Positions 1-7,972 of a stretch of 64,000 nucleotides of DNA are shown one piece after another. Numbering within the stretch: the stretch's first letter is position 1; every line of letters begins with the position of its first letter. The notes under the pieces are model-generated. The model was not told the DNA's origin and ran no database searches. It saw only the letters and a program-made list of their open reading frames with translations. Made by a program: the position numbers and the translations under genes. This DNA is from UBA1672 sp050633505 (GTDB lineage Bacteria; Pseudomonadota; Alphaproteobacteria; Micavibrionales; Micavibrionaceae): assembly GCA_050633505.1 (NCBI GenBank), contig JBOEGQ010000013.1:252540-316539 (forward strand), in the 5' to 3' direction.

Positions 1-958
1 CACCGGTTGCCTGTGCAATTTTTGACTGTTTGTACGCTTGTGCTTGCTGTACCAGTGTGATTGCCTGACCGCGTGCCTCAGGCAGGATGCGTTCACGGTG
101 CACTTGCGCCTCGTTTTCTGTATTTTCGGCATCTTGCTTTGCAGATTGAACATCTTGAAACGCATTTTGCACTTCGGGGTGGACTTCTGCCTGCTGAATT
201 AGAACCTGTTTGATGTTCACACCTGATTTATATTCATCCAGGTTTTCTTGAATTATTATTTTTACTTTATTTGCAATTTCTACGCGGCCTGTTGTTATGA
301 TCGGGAACATTTCGGTTTGTCCGATAACTTCGCGAATCGCACTTTCAGCCACTTTCTTGATGGTGTTTTCCTGATCTTGAATTTCGAACTGATAATCTTC
401 TGCAGATTTGATGTCCCACTGAATTGCCATGTGTAAATCAACAATATTACGATCAGAGGTTAGCATTTGGCTTTCCTCCGGGATGTCTCTTTTTGTGGTT
501 GAAGAAGTGCCACTGCGTGTTGGGATACTGTCTGTAAAGCCGATATTCATACTACGTTGTTCGTTGACATTGACTTTTGTGATCTCTTCAATCGGAGCAG
601 GAAAGTGATAGCCTAGCCCTTCTTCAGTCTGTGTCCGTGACCATGCGCCAAAACGTTGTATAACACCGTGTTCACCCGGATTGATGATGTGAAAACCGCT
701 GGCAAGCCATAAAAGAAGAATAACCAGAAAGAGTAAGGCAACGGCAAGTCCGCCATTCATATTACCAGGCAAGATGTCGCGTAATCCGTCTTGTGCATTT
801 TTGATTAAATCGTCGAAATCTTTCGGATCATGGCCTCCGCCATTGTTTCCGCCATTCCCTGATGAACCACCCCAAGGATTCTTGCGTCCATCTTGACTAT
901 CGTTGTTGCCCCAAGGATTTTTTTTACCACGGTCAGAGCCTTTATTATCGTGCGACAT
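1..958 (-). CDS. hflK: FtsH protease activity modulator HflK (3' end outside window)
   Basis: I translated this by hand from the ATG complementary to 956-958; about 319 codons are inside the window and the C-terminus is cut by the left edge. The N-terminus is Gly/Asn/Asp-rich with two KNPWG motifs. One membrane helix follows (around residues 70-88, LAVALLFLVILLLWLASG), then INPGEHGVIQRFG, the usual start of the SPFH/band-7 domain of HflK. The end visible here (QNAFQDVQSAKQDAE and onward) is the Ala/Glu-rich helical part. HflK forms a membrane complex with HflC around FtsH and modulates its proteolysis; hflC would be expected just beyond the edge. The gene is divergent from mrp with a 110-bp gap that must hold both promoters. 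Confidence 0.92.
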   Translation of the reverse strand, partial: MSHDNKGSDRGKKNPWGNNDSQDGRKNPWGGSSGNGGNNGGGHDPKDFDDLIKNAQDGLRDILPGNMNGGLAVALLFLVILLLWLASGFHIINPGEHGVIQRFGAWSRTQTEEGLGYHFPAPIEEITKVNVNEQRSMNIGFTDSIPTRSGTSSTTKRDIPEESQMLTSDRNIVDLHMAIQWDIKSAEDYQFEIQDQENTIKKVAESAIREVIGQTEMFPIITTGRVEIANKVKIIIQENLDEYKSGVNIKQVLIQQAEVHPEVQNAFQDVQSAKQDAENTENEAQVHRERILPEARGQAITLVQQAQAYKQSKIAQATG

Positions 959-1068
959 GATTTTTCTTACTTTTCTTACTTGACGTTTTTGTATTTCGTA
1001 ACAATATCTCTTTTCAAATGGAAAGCAAGCTTTTCAGAGTCAAAAGCAACAAGATATAGGCAAAGATT

Positions 1069-2172
1069 ATGGCCAAGATAAATAAGGACACCGTTATAGA
1101 TGTTTTACGTGGCGTACATGACCCGAAAGAGGGGCGTGATGTCGTATCTTTGGAGATGGTGGGATCGGTTCAAATTACCCAAAATAATGAAGTCATTGTC
1201 GTATTGGATGTTGATCCCGCGCGCGGGGTTGAGCTGGAGTCCCTGCGGCAAGAAGCAGAGCGCCGCCTTGTGCAAACCTCAGGGGTTAAAAAGGCGAGTG
1301 TGATTCTTACCGCATCAAAGCAGCCCTCAACGAAGGGGGCAGGCCAAGGGCGAAAGCATGATCCACATGGTATGGGCGGTAATCCACCGGTTGAGGTTCC
1401 GGCGCGCCATATCATTGTTGTTGCATCGGGAAAGGGTGGTGTTGGAAAGTCTACGGTTTCTGCAAACATTGCAGTTTCTCTGGCGCAGCGCGGCTTACGT
1501 GTCGGGTTATTAGATGCCGATATTTACGGGCCTTCGCAACCTGTTTTGATGGGAGATGAGGCGTATAAGCCTGATTTGACGAAAGATAAAAAGCTGATCC
1601 CCCTTCAACGCCACGGTATTCAAATGATGTCGATCGGGTTTATGGTAGAGCGTGAGAAAGCCCTGATCTGGCGTGGGCCGATGGCACAAAGTGCCTTTTA
1701 CCAACTGTTACGAGATGTTGCGTGGGGTGACAATGACGCGCCACTTGATTTTCTGGTTGTGGATATGCCCCCCGGTACAGGAGATATCCAATTAACCTTG
1801 GCACAAAAGGTTAAGGTGAGCGGTGCGGTGATTGTGTCCACACCTCAGGATATTGCGTTAATTGATGCGCGGCGTGGTGTCTCAATGTTTGAAAAAACGG
1901 ATATTCCTGTGCTTGGGTTAATTGAAAATATGAGCACATATATCTGCAGTCAATGTGGTCATGAAGATCATATTTTCGGACATGGTGGTGCGCAGAAAGA
2001 GGCGGAAAAGGTGAATGTTCCGTTTCTTGGTGGTATTCCGTTATCACGTGAGGTTAGAGAGCAATCCGATGCAGGAAAGCCGATTGTACTGTCACATCCC
2101 AACTCGCCGTCATCTCAGGCGTTTTTGCATATTGCAGAAAGGATAGAGAAAACGCTTAACGTTCCAATGTGA
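1069..2172 (+). CDS. mrp: Mrp/NBP35 family iron-sulfur cluster carrier ATPase
   Basis: This 367-residue protein has the two-part layout of bacterial Mrp/ApbC. Residues ~1-85 are a MIP18/DUF59-type domain (DVLRGVHDPKEGRDVVSLEMV). Residues ~110-360 are the deviant Walker A P-loop ATPase, with GKGGVGKS near residue 122, DADIYGPSQP, DMPPGTGD and the CSQCG pair that holds a bridging Fe-S cluster. The family carries Fe-S clusters to apoproteins in the cytosol. The start is the ATG after a weak AGG-containing ribosome site. Its last 17 bp overlap the convergent folA gene. All key motifs are present, so it should be functional. Confidence 0.95.
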   Translation: MAKINKDTVIDVLRGVHDPKEGRDVVSLEMVGSVQITQNNEVIVVLDVDPARGVELESLRQEAERRLVQTSGVKKASVILTASKQPSTKGAGQGRKHDPHGMGGNPPVEVPARHIIVVASGKGGVGKSTVSANIAVSLAQRGLRVGLLDADIYGPSQPVLMGDEAYKPDLTKDKKLIPLQRHGIQMMSIGFMVEREKALIWRGPMAQSAFYQLLRDVAWGDNDAPLDFLVVDMPPGTGDIQLTLAQKVKVSGAVIVSTPQDIALIDARRGVSMFEKTDIPVLGLIENMSTYICSQCGHEDHIFGHGGAQKEAEKVNVPFLGGIPLSREVREQSDAGKPIVLSHPNSPSSQAFLHIAERIEKTLNVPM

Positions 2173-2668
2173 TAAAACTGTAGGGTGGTGTGTGATCGGT
2201 ATGGTCATCGCATGCCGTTTCTTTCCAATGATCATCAATCTCGGGGAAGAAGGCATCACCTGAAAAAGATTGATGTACCTTGGTTAAGTGTATCCTGTTC
2301 GCGTGCTCTATGGCTTGGCTATAAATTTGTGCGCCACCAATAATAAAAATCTCATCCAAATTGTTGCTATTTGCAATGGTTGTCGCTTCTTTGATGGCGG
2401 CGGCAATTGTGTTGTGCACACTGGCTTCGTGCTCTGTTTCATACCCTGATCGACTGATGATGATGTTGTGCCTGCCGGGAAGAGGTTTTTTCAAATAACC
2501 CAGTATCGATTCGAATGTTTTACGCCCCATGATAACGGGATGATTCATTGTAAGGGATTTAAAGCGTTTCAAATCATCGGAAATATGCCATGGCATTTGA
2601 TTGTCCAGCCCGATACAGCGGTTTTCCGCCATGGCAACGATAAGGGATGTGTGAATGTTCTTGGTCAT
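2156..2668 (-). CDS. folA: dihydrofolate reductase
   Basis: The 170-residue protein has the DHFR fold signatures: SLIVAMAENRCIGLDNQMPWHISDDLKRF (catalytic Asp in the SDDLKRF segment), the NADPH-binding GRKTFES and PGRHNIIISR, and IIGGAQIYSQAI. It reduces dihydrofolate to tetrahydrofolate, which replaces the folate oxidised by thymidylate synthase. thyA lies directly upstream on the same strand with a 33-bp gap, so the two are almost certainly co-transcribed. The 3' end overlaps mrp tail-to-tail. The length is normal for the chromosomal enzyme. Confidence 0.96.
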   Translation of the reverse strand: MTKNIHTSLIVAMAENRCIGLDNQMPWHISDDLKRFKSLTMNHPVIMGRKTFESILGYLKKPLPGRHNIIISRSGYETEHEASVHNTIAAAIKEATTIANSNNLDEIFIIGGAQIYSQAIEHANRIHLTKVHQSFSGDAFFPEIDDHWKETACDDHTDHTPPYSFITLER

Positions 2669-2701
2669 AAATAGAAAGCTCTTTTATTGTAATAAACACG
2701 T

Positions 2702-3496
2702 TTATACTGCGACTGCGCCTTTGATATGGGGGTGTGCCTCATAGCCAACCAGCTCAAAATCCTCATATTTGAAGTCAAAGATATTGGCAACATTGGGATT
2801 TACACGCATTTCAGGCAGGCCGTATGGCGTACGGGAAAGCTGTAATTCTGTTTGCTCTATATGATTTGAATAAAGATGCGCGTCACCTAATGTATGGATG
2901 AACTCCCCTGCTTCTAATCCTGTAACTTGTGCAATCATCATTGTCAGCAATGCATAAGAGGCGATATTAAAGGGCACACCAAGAAAGATATCGGCACTAC
3001 GTTGATAGAGCTGGCAGGATAGTTTTCCATTTGCGACATAAAATTGGAAAAAGGCGTGACATGGCGGTAATGCCATTTGGTCTACAACGCCGGGATTATA
3101 GGCAACGACAAGTAAACGGCGGCTATCCGGGTTGTTTTTAATTTGCTCTATGACATTACCAATCTGATCGATGTGCTGCCCGTCTGTTGTTTTCCAGCTT
3201 CGCCATTGTTCGCCGTAGACAGGGCCTAAATTACCATCTTCATCTGCCCATTCATCCCAGATGCGCACACCGTTTTCTTTCAGGTACCTGATATTTGTAT
3301 CACCTGATAAGAACCAGAGGAGTTCATGAATAATGGATTTGAGGTGGCACTTCTTTGTTGTGACAAGTGGAAAGCCCTTGGATAAATCAAATCGCATCTG
3401 GTGACCGAAAACAGATCGTGTGCCCGTGCCTGTACGGTCTTCTTTTATGCTACCGTTTTCTAAAACATGGCGCATGAGATCCAGATATTGCTGCAT
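2702..3496 (-). CDS. thyA: thymidylate synthase
   Basis: At 264 residues this has the classical ThyA length. It shows the dUMP/folate features RTGTGTRSVFGHQMRFDL near the N-terminus, the active-site Cys in LPPCHAFFQFYV, the QRSADIFLGVPFNIASYALL motif and a C-terminal HPHIKGAVAV end. It methylates dUMP to dTMP with methylene-tetrahydrofolate and releases dihydrofolate, the substrate of the downstream folA product. It is the first gene of the thyA-folA pair. The ~165 bp between its start and the divergent gene at 3663 hold the promoters. Confidence 0.97.
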   Translation of the reverse strand: MQQYLDLMRHVLENGSIKEDRTGTGTRSVFGHQMRFDLSKGFPLVTTKKCHLKSIIHELLWFLSGDTNIRYLKENGVRIWDEWADEDGNLGPVYGEQWRSWKTTDGQHIDQIGNVIEQIKNNPDSRRLLVVAYNPGVVDQMALPPCHAFFQFYVANGKLSCQLYQRSADIFLGVPFNIASYALLTMMIAQVTGLEAGEFIHTLGDAHLYSNHIEQTELQLSRTPYGLPEMRVNPNVANIFDFKYEDFELVGYEAHPHIKGAVAV

Positions 3497-3599
3497 AATA
3501 TTACCCTTATTTTATGATTCTGTACCTGATTATAGGGCAAAAGCAAAATTAAATGTAAGGGGGGACTTGATTTGCATTAACAGACTTATTTATGATACT

Positions 3600-3627
3600 T
3601 TGACTTTTTATGTATAGTGTATTATAA
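3600..3627 (+). promoter_or_regulatory. candidate sigma70-type promoter for the gene at 3663
   Basis: TTGACT at 3600-3605 and TTATAA at 3622-3627 are separated by 16 nt, about 35 bp before the ATG at 3663. The match is decent but in AT-rich DNA, so it is only a candidate. Confidence 0.4.
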
Positions 3628-3662
3628 GAACGCAACAAAATAATAATATAGTAGGTGATGAT

Positions 3663-4715
3663 ATGGCTGATCAGGGTGATCTTTCAGGTGAATTTGATGA
3701 AAACAATGATGTCAACGTAGAGCCGTATGAGCCTATGGCTGATAAGGTTACATATCGGGTTTTTGTACCAAAACCGGATAAAGAACGCGTCTATCGCGAG
3801 AGTATTCAAAATAGTGCTGTTACGAATAAGCATGGTGGTATCTGGGATAGCCTTAAGGATTCTATAACAGAAGGTAAAAGACGCACTATCCGTGTTCAAC
3901 ATGAAGATAGTGGAGCAATTGTCGGTGCCCAAAAGACAAATCGTAGTGCGCCTTGGAAAATCAGACTTCACCAAAAGGATGGGGCAGGCAACAGAGTTGT
4001 TAGTGATGCACAGTATGTTCCGTTAACGGATAAAGAGGCCGTTAAAATAGGTGATAAAGAGCTTCTTAAGAAGATTGTAGATAAGCTTTCCAATGATTTG
4101 GTCGGTGTTCAGGATTATCTTAAAAAAGCGGTTAATCATGAACTTAATGAAAAAGAATTGCTGGATGCGGAGGCCGGTGACCCACGTCGTGAAGGGGGAG
4201 CTAGACCGATTACCTTTAACAAGAATGTGGACAAGGTCATTGCTAAAGTTGAACAAGGTGCAGGGATGCTTGTAACCGTTGAGACTGAAATGCCGCCTGA
4301 ATTTGATGTTAAGGTTGAAAAACTAATGAATCCACGTCGTGCGACAATTGATGATGATTATGTTCGCATTGGAAGTACGACACATGGGTATATCGCGGCA
4401 TCGCGTCGTAATGATGATGAAAATGATATCTGGGTCGCGATGGATGAGGATTCAAGCTACATTCGTTATTTCGATGCGAACATGCAGGGAAAGGATGTTG
4501 CACTTGAGGTTGCTCAGGATATTGCTGCGGATGCTCTTAGCAAGAAAGATTATGAAGAGCATATCAGAGACAGAGAGCTAGTCGTTAGTGAGATTGCTTC
4601 TGTTTTTGTTAATGGTGAAACCTTTGTGCGTGATGAGGGAAATAACTTTGTTACGGAAGCAGAGCTAGAACAAAGGCAGCAAGAACTTGATGCTGATGAG
4701 CTAGAGCATTCTTAA
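3663..4715 (+). CDS. acidic cytosolic protein of unknown function
   Basis: This 350-residue protein was not recognised as any family. It has no signal peptide or membrane helix and is strongly acidic at both ends (start DLSGEFDENNDVNVEPYEP, end QELDADELEHS). The middle holds a Lys/Asp-rich helical part (DKEAVKIGDKELLKKIVDKLSND) followed by a region that looks beta-rich. The start is supported by an AGGTGA ribosome site 5-7 nt before the ATG. It stands alone as a single-gene unit with its own candidate promoter and a strong terminator. Charge and lack of repeats suggest a soluble protein. No function is proposed. Confidence 0.8.
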   Translation: MADQGDLSGEFDENNDVNVEPYEPMADKVTYRVFVPKPDKERVYRESIQNSAVTNKHGGIWDSLKDSITEGKRRTIRVQHEDSGAIVGAQKTNRSAPWKIRLHQKDGAGNRVVSDAQYVPLTDKEAVKIGDKELLKKIVDKLSNDLVGVQDYLKKAVNHELNEKELLDAEAGDPRREGGARPITFNKNVDKVIAKVEQGAGMLVTVETEMPPEFDVKVEKLMNPRRATIDDDYVRIGSTTHGYIAASRRNDDENDIWVAMDEDSSYIRYFDANMQGKDVALEVAQDIAADALSKKDYEEHIRDRELVVSEIASVFVNGETFVRDEGNNFVTEAELEQRQQELDADELEHS

Positions 4716-4741
4716 AGCTATTCTTTTATAAAAAATTTCGA

Positions 4742-4769
4742 AAACGGCTCGGTTTTGAGCCGTTTTTTT
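4742..4769 (+). terminator. rho-independent terminator
   Basis: The arms AAACGGCTC (4742-4750) and GAGCCGTTT (4757-4765) pair perfectly around a 6-nt loop and are followed by a T run. It ends the transcript of the preceding acidic protein gene. Confidence 0.92.
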
Positions 4770-4819
4770 ATGCGCAAAGCTCTTATGTGTGAGAGGCATA
4801 ACAAATGCGTTTAAAAAGT

Positions 4820-4849
4820 TTGACCTTTTGTCACAGGTTTATGTATAAG
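4820..4849 (+). promoter_or_regulatory. candidate sigma70 promoter for the small gene at 4891
   Basis: TTGACC (4820-4825) and TATAAG (4844-4849) are 18 nt apart, about 40 bp before the start codon and just after the terminator of the previous unit. Confidence 0.5.
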
Positions 4850-4890
4850 GCTGGCAGAACGGTACAATAATTAATACATGGAGAATGAAT

Positions 4891-5124
4891 ATGTACGCAG
4901 ATAACGATATGTCAACATACTCACGCGAGAAGGCTCAAACGGGTGAAGAGCGTGCTCGACATAATTTGTTAAATGACGAAGGGGCGCGTTTCTTGGTTGA
5001 AAGTTGGCAAGAGGCGCAGGGCGTATCTCAGGAACGTGCGGAAGAAATGTATATCGATTTTTATACGCAGAAAAAAACACTAGCCGAGCTACGGTCTGAA
5101 AATGAGGCTTTAGTCGCTGAATAA
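4891..5124 (+). CDS. small hypothetical protein (77 aa)
   Basis: This is a small charged protein with no recognised domain and no membrane segment. It looks fully helical: Glu/Ala-rich stretches such as LLNDEGARFLVESWQEAQGVSQERAEEMY and a final heptad-like LAELRSENEALVAE that may form a coiled coil. An in-frame ATG lies two codons upstream at 4885, but the GGAGA ribosome site at 4880-4884 is 6 nt before the ATG at 4891, so I chose the latter. It lies between a terminator and the tmRNA gene and has its own candidate promoter. Its role is unknown. Confidence 0.7.
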   Translation: MYADNDMSTYSREKAQTGEERARHNLLNDEGARFLVESWQEAQGVSQERAEEMYIDFYTQKKTLAELRSENEALVAE

Positions 5125-5223
5125 AATCTATATTTCTGATTTTTAAGGGCAAGCCTGACACAATTGTGCAGGCTTGTTTGCTTTTGGAGTGTTGTATTTT
5201 ATGACGTGGTGTACAGAATTCTT

Positions 5224-5251
5224 TTGAATTCCTGCGTTAAGGGCGTATAAT
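5224..5251 (+). promoter_or_regulatory. promoter of the tmRNA gene
   Basis: TTGAAT (5224-5229) and the consensus TATAAT (5246-5251) are 16 nt apart, directly before the acceptor piece of ssrA. Confidence 0.7.
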
Positions 5252-5257
5252 GGTTTT

Positions 5258-5641
5258 GCTGGCTTGCCAGCTATGACACAAAACGTTGACATGGAATAAA
5301 CGTTGCGGACCCGGGGGCGGTACCCGGCGACTCCACCATCTGTAATCTCGTACGGATTATCTGTAATACGGATTATAGGTGATGGGGTCGAAATAGGATC
5401 GACGCGCGCAATAAAGATGTTTTGACGGTGTCCGGCATTGTATCCGCCGTTATCGGGCTAAATTTATAAATGCAAACGATAACTTTGCGTTCGTAGCCGC
5501 TAACGACAACTCTGTTGTTGAAGGTGAAGGTCGTATCGCTGCCTAATTGGGTAGTAGCGACGCTACATTAGATTCTTTGATTGATTAACGTCATTCAAGT
5601 GGGGCGTGCCTGCTGCCTAGCAACAGAAGTGCAGGCATTTT
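5258..5641 (+). ncRNA. ssrA: tmRNA, permuted two-piece alphaproteobacterial form
   Basis: The gene order is acceptor piece, spacer, coding piece. The acceptor piece ends in a T-arm (CCGGG, 7-nt loop, CCCGG) and CGACTCCACCA, with the CCA at 5336-5338. After a ~45-nt spacer the coding piece starts with GGGGTCG (5384-5390), which pairs with CGACTCC to form the acceptor stem with one G-U pair. The resume codon GCA is at 5472-5474 and the tag frame runs to TAA at 5544-5546: 24 codons, starting ANDNFAFV and ending GRIAA. The tag is longer than the usual alphaproteobacterial form and contains a second AANDN at 5496-5510. A 7-bp hairpin with a T-rich tail (5607-5641) closes the gene. The exact 5' end and the processing sites are estimates. 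Together with SmpB it rescues stalled ribosomes and marks the product for proteolysis. Confidence 0.95.
5607..5641 (+). terminator. hairpin at the 3' end of ssrA, probable terminator
   Basis: TGCCTGC (5607-5613) pairs with GCAGGCA (5631-5637) over a 17-nt loop, followed by TTTTAT. Part of it may belong to the folded coding piece. Confidence 0.6.
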
Positions 5642-5664
5642 ATGTTCTATAGCGGTGAATCTTT

Positions 5665-6384
5665 ATGATCGAAGATGCTTATCAAATACCGGCATTATTT
5701 TATATTTTATGTGTAATGTCTTCCATGGCTTTTGTTGTGTGTTCGACGGAATGGTTTGTGAGGGCTTTGCGCTCTGATTCAGGCACAGAGATATCTTTTT
5801 CCTTACATATATGGCGTGGACAGGGAAAGAGCTTCTTATTCGTCCTCATCATTTCTTTGCTTGTTGGTCTTTATGACTATGTTTTTGCTGACCGGCCGAT
5901 CTTTATTGCGGGGGAAGTCTCCATTTTGCTGTGTACGTATTTGTATTTATTGATGCGGCGTAAGGTGGATGGTGCGGTGCAGATTTGGTCTTTTACGAAA
6001 AGCTATGTATCATTAGGATTTCTATGCTTGTTTGGCTGGGGCGCGACTGTTGTCTTTGGTTTTGTGTTGATGCAGGTCTTACAGACCATAAGCGCCGTTA
6101 ACAATACAGACTTTTTTATTGTTGTGATTTTTCTGACTGGGTTGCTATGGAATGCGCCCGTTCTTATGCTTTATCAAAAGGTGTTAAAGGATTCGGTACT
6201 TCGCCCTGTTTTGAAGGGGCAGGGATTTCATAAGTTTTTATGGCCTGTCTTGTTGGCGTATACCGTTTTGTTAATTCCTCTTATGCTACAGCAGAAGGTG
6301 AATTCGGAAGAATGGAAGGAAATGCTGCGTGCAAAGCCGATGCGCCAGACTTTTGTTTCTGATATTGCAAATCCCCTTGTATAA
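5665..6384 (+). CDS. polytopic inner-membrane protein of unknown function
   Basis: This 239-residue protein has about six hydrophobic helices: residues ~10-30, 50-70, 77-92, 110-135, 145-168 and 190-208. A polar cytosolic-looking linker (around STEWFVRALRSDSGTEISF) lies between helices 1 and 2, and the C-terminal tail is charged (NSEEWKEMLRAKPMRQ). I recognise no catalytic motif or family. It lies between ssrA and sspB on the same strand, 61 bp before sspB, and may share a transcript with it. That neighbourhood alone does not assign it a role in tagged-protein turnover. Confidence 0.75.
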   Translation: MIEDAYQIPALFYILCVMSSMAFVVCSTEWFVRALRSDSGTEISFSLHIWRGQGKSFLFVLIISLLVGLYDYVFADRPIFIAGEVSILLCTYLYLLMRRKVDGAVQIWSFTKSYVSLGFLCLFGWGATVVFGFVLMQVLQTISAVNNTDFFIVVIFLTGLLWNAPVLMLYQKVLKDSVLRPVLKGQGFHKFLWPVLLAYTVLLIPLMLQQKVNSEEWKEMLRAKPMRQTFVSDIANPLV

Positions 6385-6445
6385 AGTTTGAAAATTATGA
6401 GAACAACACTTGATTTCCCCTATGAATATTTGCGACATATAAATC

Positions 6446-6970
6446 ATGACTGATGAAGAAGACTTTTTACGTTACGATAAAATGGTAGAGACTGCCTTGC
6501 GCGATGTAGTGCGTCAGGCAATTACCGAGGTTGTAGAGGGGTATGAGGATACTGGGTCAATGCCTGGTGAACATCACTTCTATATTACATTTCTGACTGA
6601 TTATCCGGGGGTTCAGATTCCAGATTATCTGCGTGAACGTTATCCTGGTGAAATGACCATTGTTCTGCAATATCAATTCTCAGACCTGAGCGTGAATAAA
6701 GAGCGTATGGAGGTCACACTTTCCTTTAATAATGTACCTGAAAGACTTATTGTTCCTTTGGGCGCGATTAGTATCTTTGCAGATCCGTCTGTGAATTTTG
6801 CATTACAGTTTCAGCCATTGGGTGAGGCAATGGAAGAGGAAGATCTACTCTTGCAAGAAATGCCTGACGGGGATGATGATCCGGATGGAACACCAGATGG
6901 AACGGGTGGATCTTCTGGTGGTGAGAAAACCGGAGAGGTTATTTCTCTGGATAATTTCCGCAAGAAATAG
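6446..6970 (+). CDS. sspB: SspB-type ClpXP adaptor (alphaproteobacterial family)
   Basis: The 174-residue protein matches the alphaproteobacterial SspB family. A core of residues ~1-135 binds substrate (HHFYITFLTDYPGVQIPDYLRERYPGEMTIVLQYQF, then the conserved beta segment MEVTLSFNNVPERLIVPLGAISIFADPS). A flexible Asp/Gly-rich linker (~140-160) follows, and the short C-terminal tail GEVISLDNFRKK fits the ClpX-docking motif. SspB binds the N-terminal part of the ssrA tag and delivers the protein to ClpXP. Its place 800 bp downstream of ssrA puts adaptor and tag source side by side. The start is the ATG at 6446; no strong ribosome site is visible. Confidence 0.9.
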   Translation: MTDEEDFLRYDKMVETALRDVVRQAITEVVEGYEDTGSMPGEHHFYITFLTDYPGVQIPDYLRERYPGEMTIVLQYQFSDLSVNKERMEVTLSFNNVPERLIVPLGAISIFADPSVNFALQFQPLGEAMEEEDLLLQEMPDGDDDPDGTPDGTGGSSGGEKTGEVISLDNFRKK

Positions 6971-6978
6971 AGTATCTC

Positions 6979-7890
6979 ATGACATTATGGACACCACAAC
7001 AGGCTTTGCGTGATGTGCCGCATAAGGTTCTACTGAAACGCGGAGAATGGATTGACGCGTCACGAAACGGGCGTGTTGTCCCATATAAGATTTATCATCC
7101 TGTTGGCGATGATTTAACAAAACATCCCGTCATCTTCTGGAGCCATGGCTTTGGCGGTAATCGTGACGGTGCATCCTTTATCTCCAGATTCTTGGCAGGG
7201 CAGGGTTATACCATTGTTCATATGAGCCATATTGGTACGGATAGCAGTCTGTGGGAGGGCAAACCCGGTCATCCTTGGGATATCTTGCGTGAAGCTAAAA
7301 TAAGCCGTGAAATCACACTTGAACGGATGTATGACGTTCCGTTCGTATTAGAGCAAATTGAAATTTGGGCACAGGAGAACCCTGAAATTGGGGCGTATAT
7401 GGATTTCTCACGCATGGGAATGTCTGGCCACTCTTTTGGTGCGATGACAACGCAGGTTATGGCTGGGATGATGTTCCCTGATATTGATGAACAGTTACAG
7501 AGCTTACGTGATGAACGGTTATCTTGCGGCATTTTATATAGTCCAGTTCCAATATCTCATTTAACAGATGCACCGCATGGGGATGTTTATGGGGCGATTG
7601 ATATTCCACTCCTTCACATGACGGGAACAGAAGATACCTCTCCTTTAGAGGGGTATGACTATGATTATCGTTTGGTTGTCAAAGATCATGCAAACCATTC
7701 TGAGCAATACCTCCAAGTGTTAGAGGGCGGCGATCACATGGTCTATAACGGTACACGCGGGAAATTGGCCGATAATCCGCTTCGTGAGGTGCATGAGCAG
7801 GAAATTTTAAACGCTAGTTTTGCCTTTTGGAACGCATACCTAAAAGGTGATGGCACGGCCAAAGCATGGCTGGAAAGCACCCATAAATAG
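6979..7890 (+). CDS. alpha/beta-hydrolase, esterase/lipase-like
   Basis: This 303-residue cytosolic protein has an alpha/beta-hydrolase fold. The oxyanion-loop segment FWSHGFGGNRDG lies near residue 50, the nucleophile elbow SGHSFGA around residue 155 provides the Ser, and a late GGDHMVYNG near residue 255 provides the candidate His. An acidic residue in the TGTEDTSPLEG segment could complete the triad. The organisation resembles the PAF-acetylhydrolase/dienelactone-hydrolase-like group, but the substrate cannot be read from sequence. There is no signal peptide. It starts 8 bp after sspB and is probably co-transcribed with it. Confidence 0.85.
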   Translation: MTLWTPQQALRDVPHKVLLKRGEWIDASRNGRVVPYKIYHPVGDDLTKHPVIFWSHGFGGNRDGASFISRFLAGQGYTIVHMSHIGTDSSLWEGKPGHPWDILREAKISREITLERMYDVPFVLEQIEIWAQENPEIGAYMDFSRMGMSGHSFGAMTTQVMAGMMFPDIDEQLQSLRDERLSCGILYSPVPISHLTDAPHGDVYGAIDIPLLHMTGTEDTSPLEGYDYDYRLVVKDHANHSEQYLQVLEGGDHMVYNGTRGKLADNPLREVHEQEILNASFAFWNAYLKGDGTAKAWLESTHK

Positions 7891-7972
7891 TTAAACGTTC
7901 TTTTGTTACCCCTTGATTTTTTGCCTGTTGTTTCCAGTTGCTTTTTAAATGAAAGTGTCTATGGTCTTCATT

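Noticed and set aside
7891..7972. Terminator or promoter between the hydrolase and the first ABC ATPase
   Set aside because: The stretch is T-rich but has no stable hairpin and no good -10/-35 pair.
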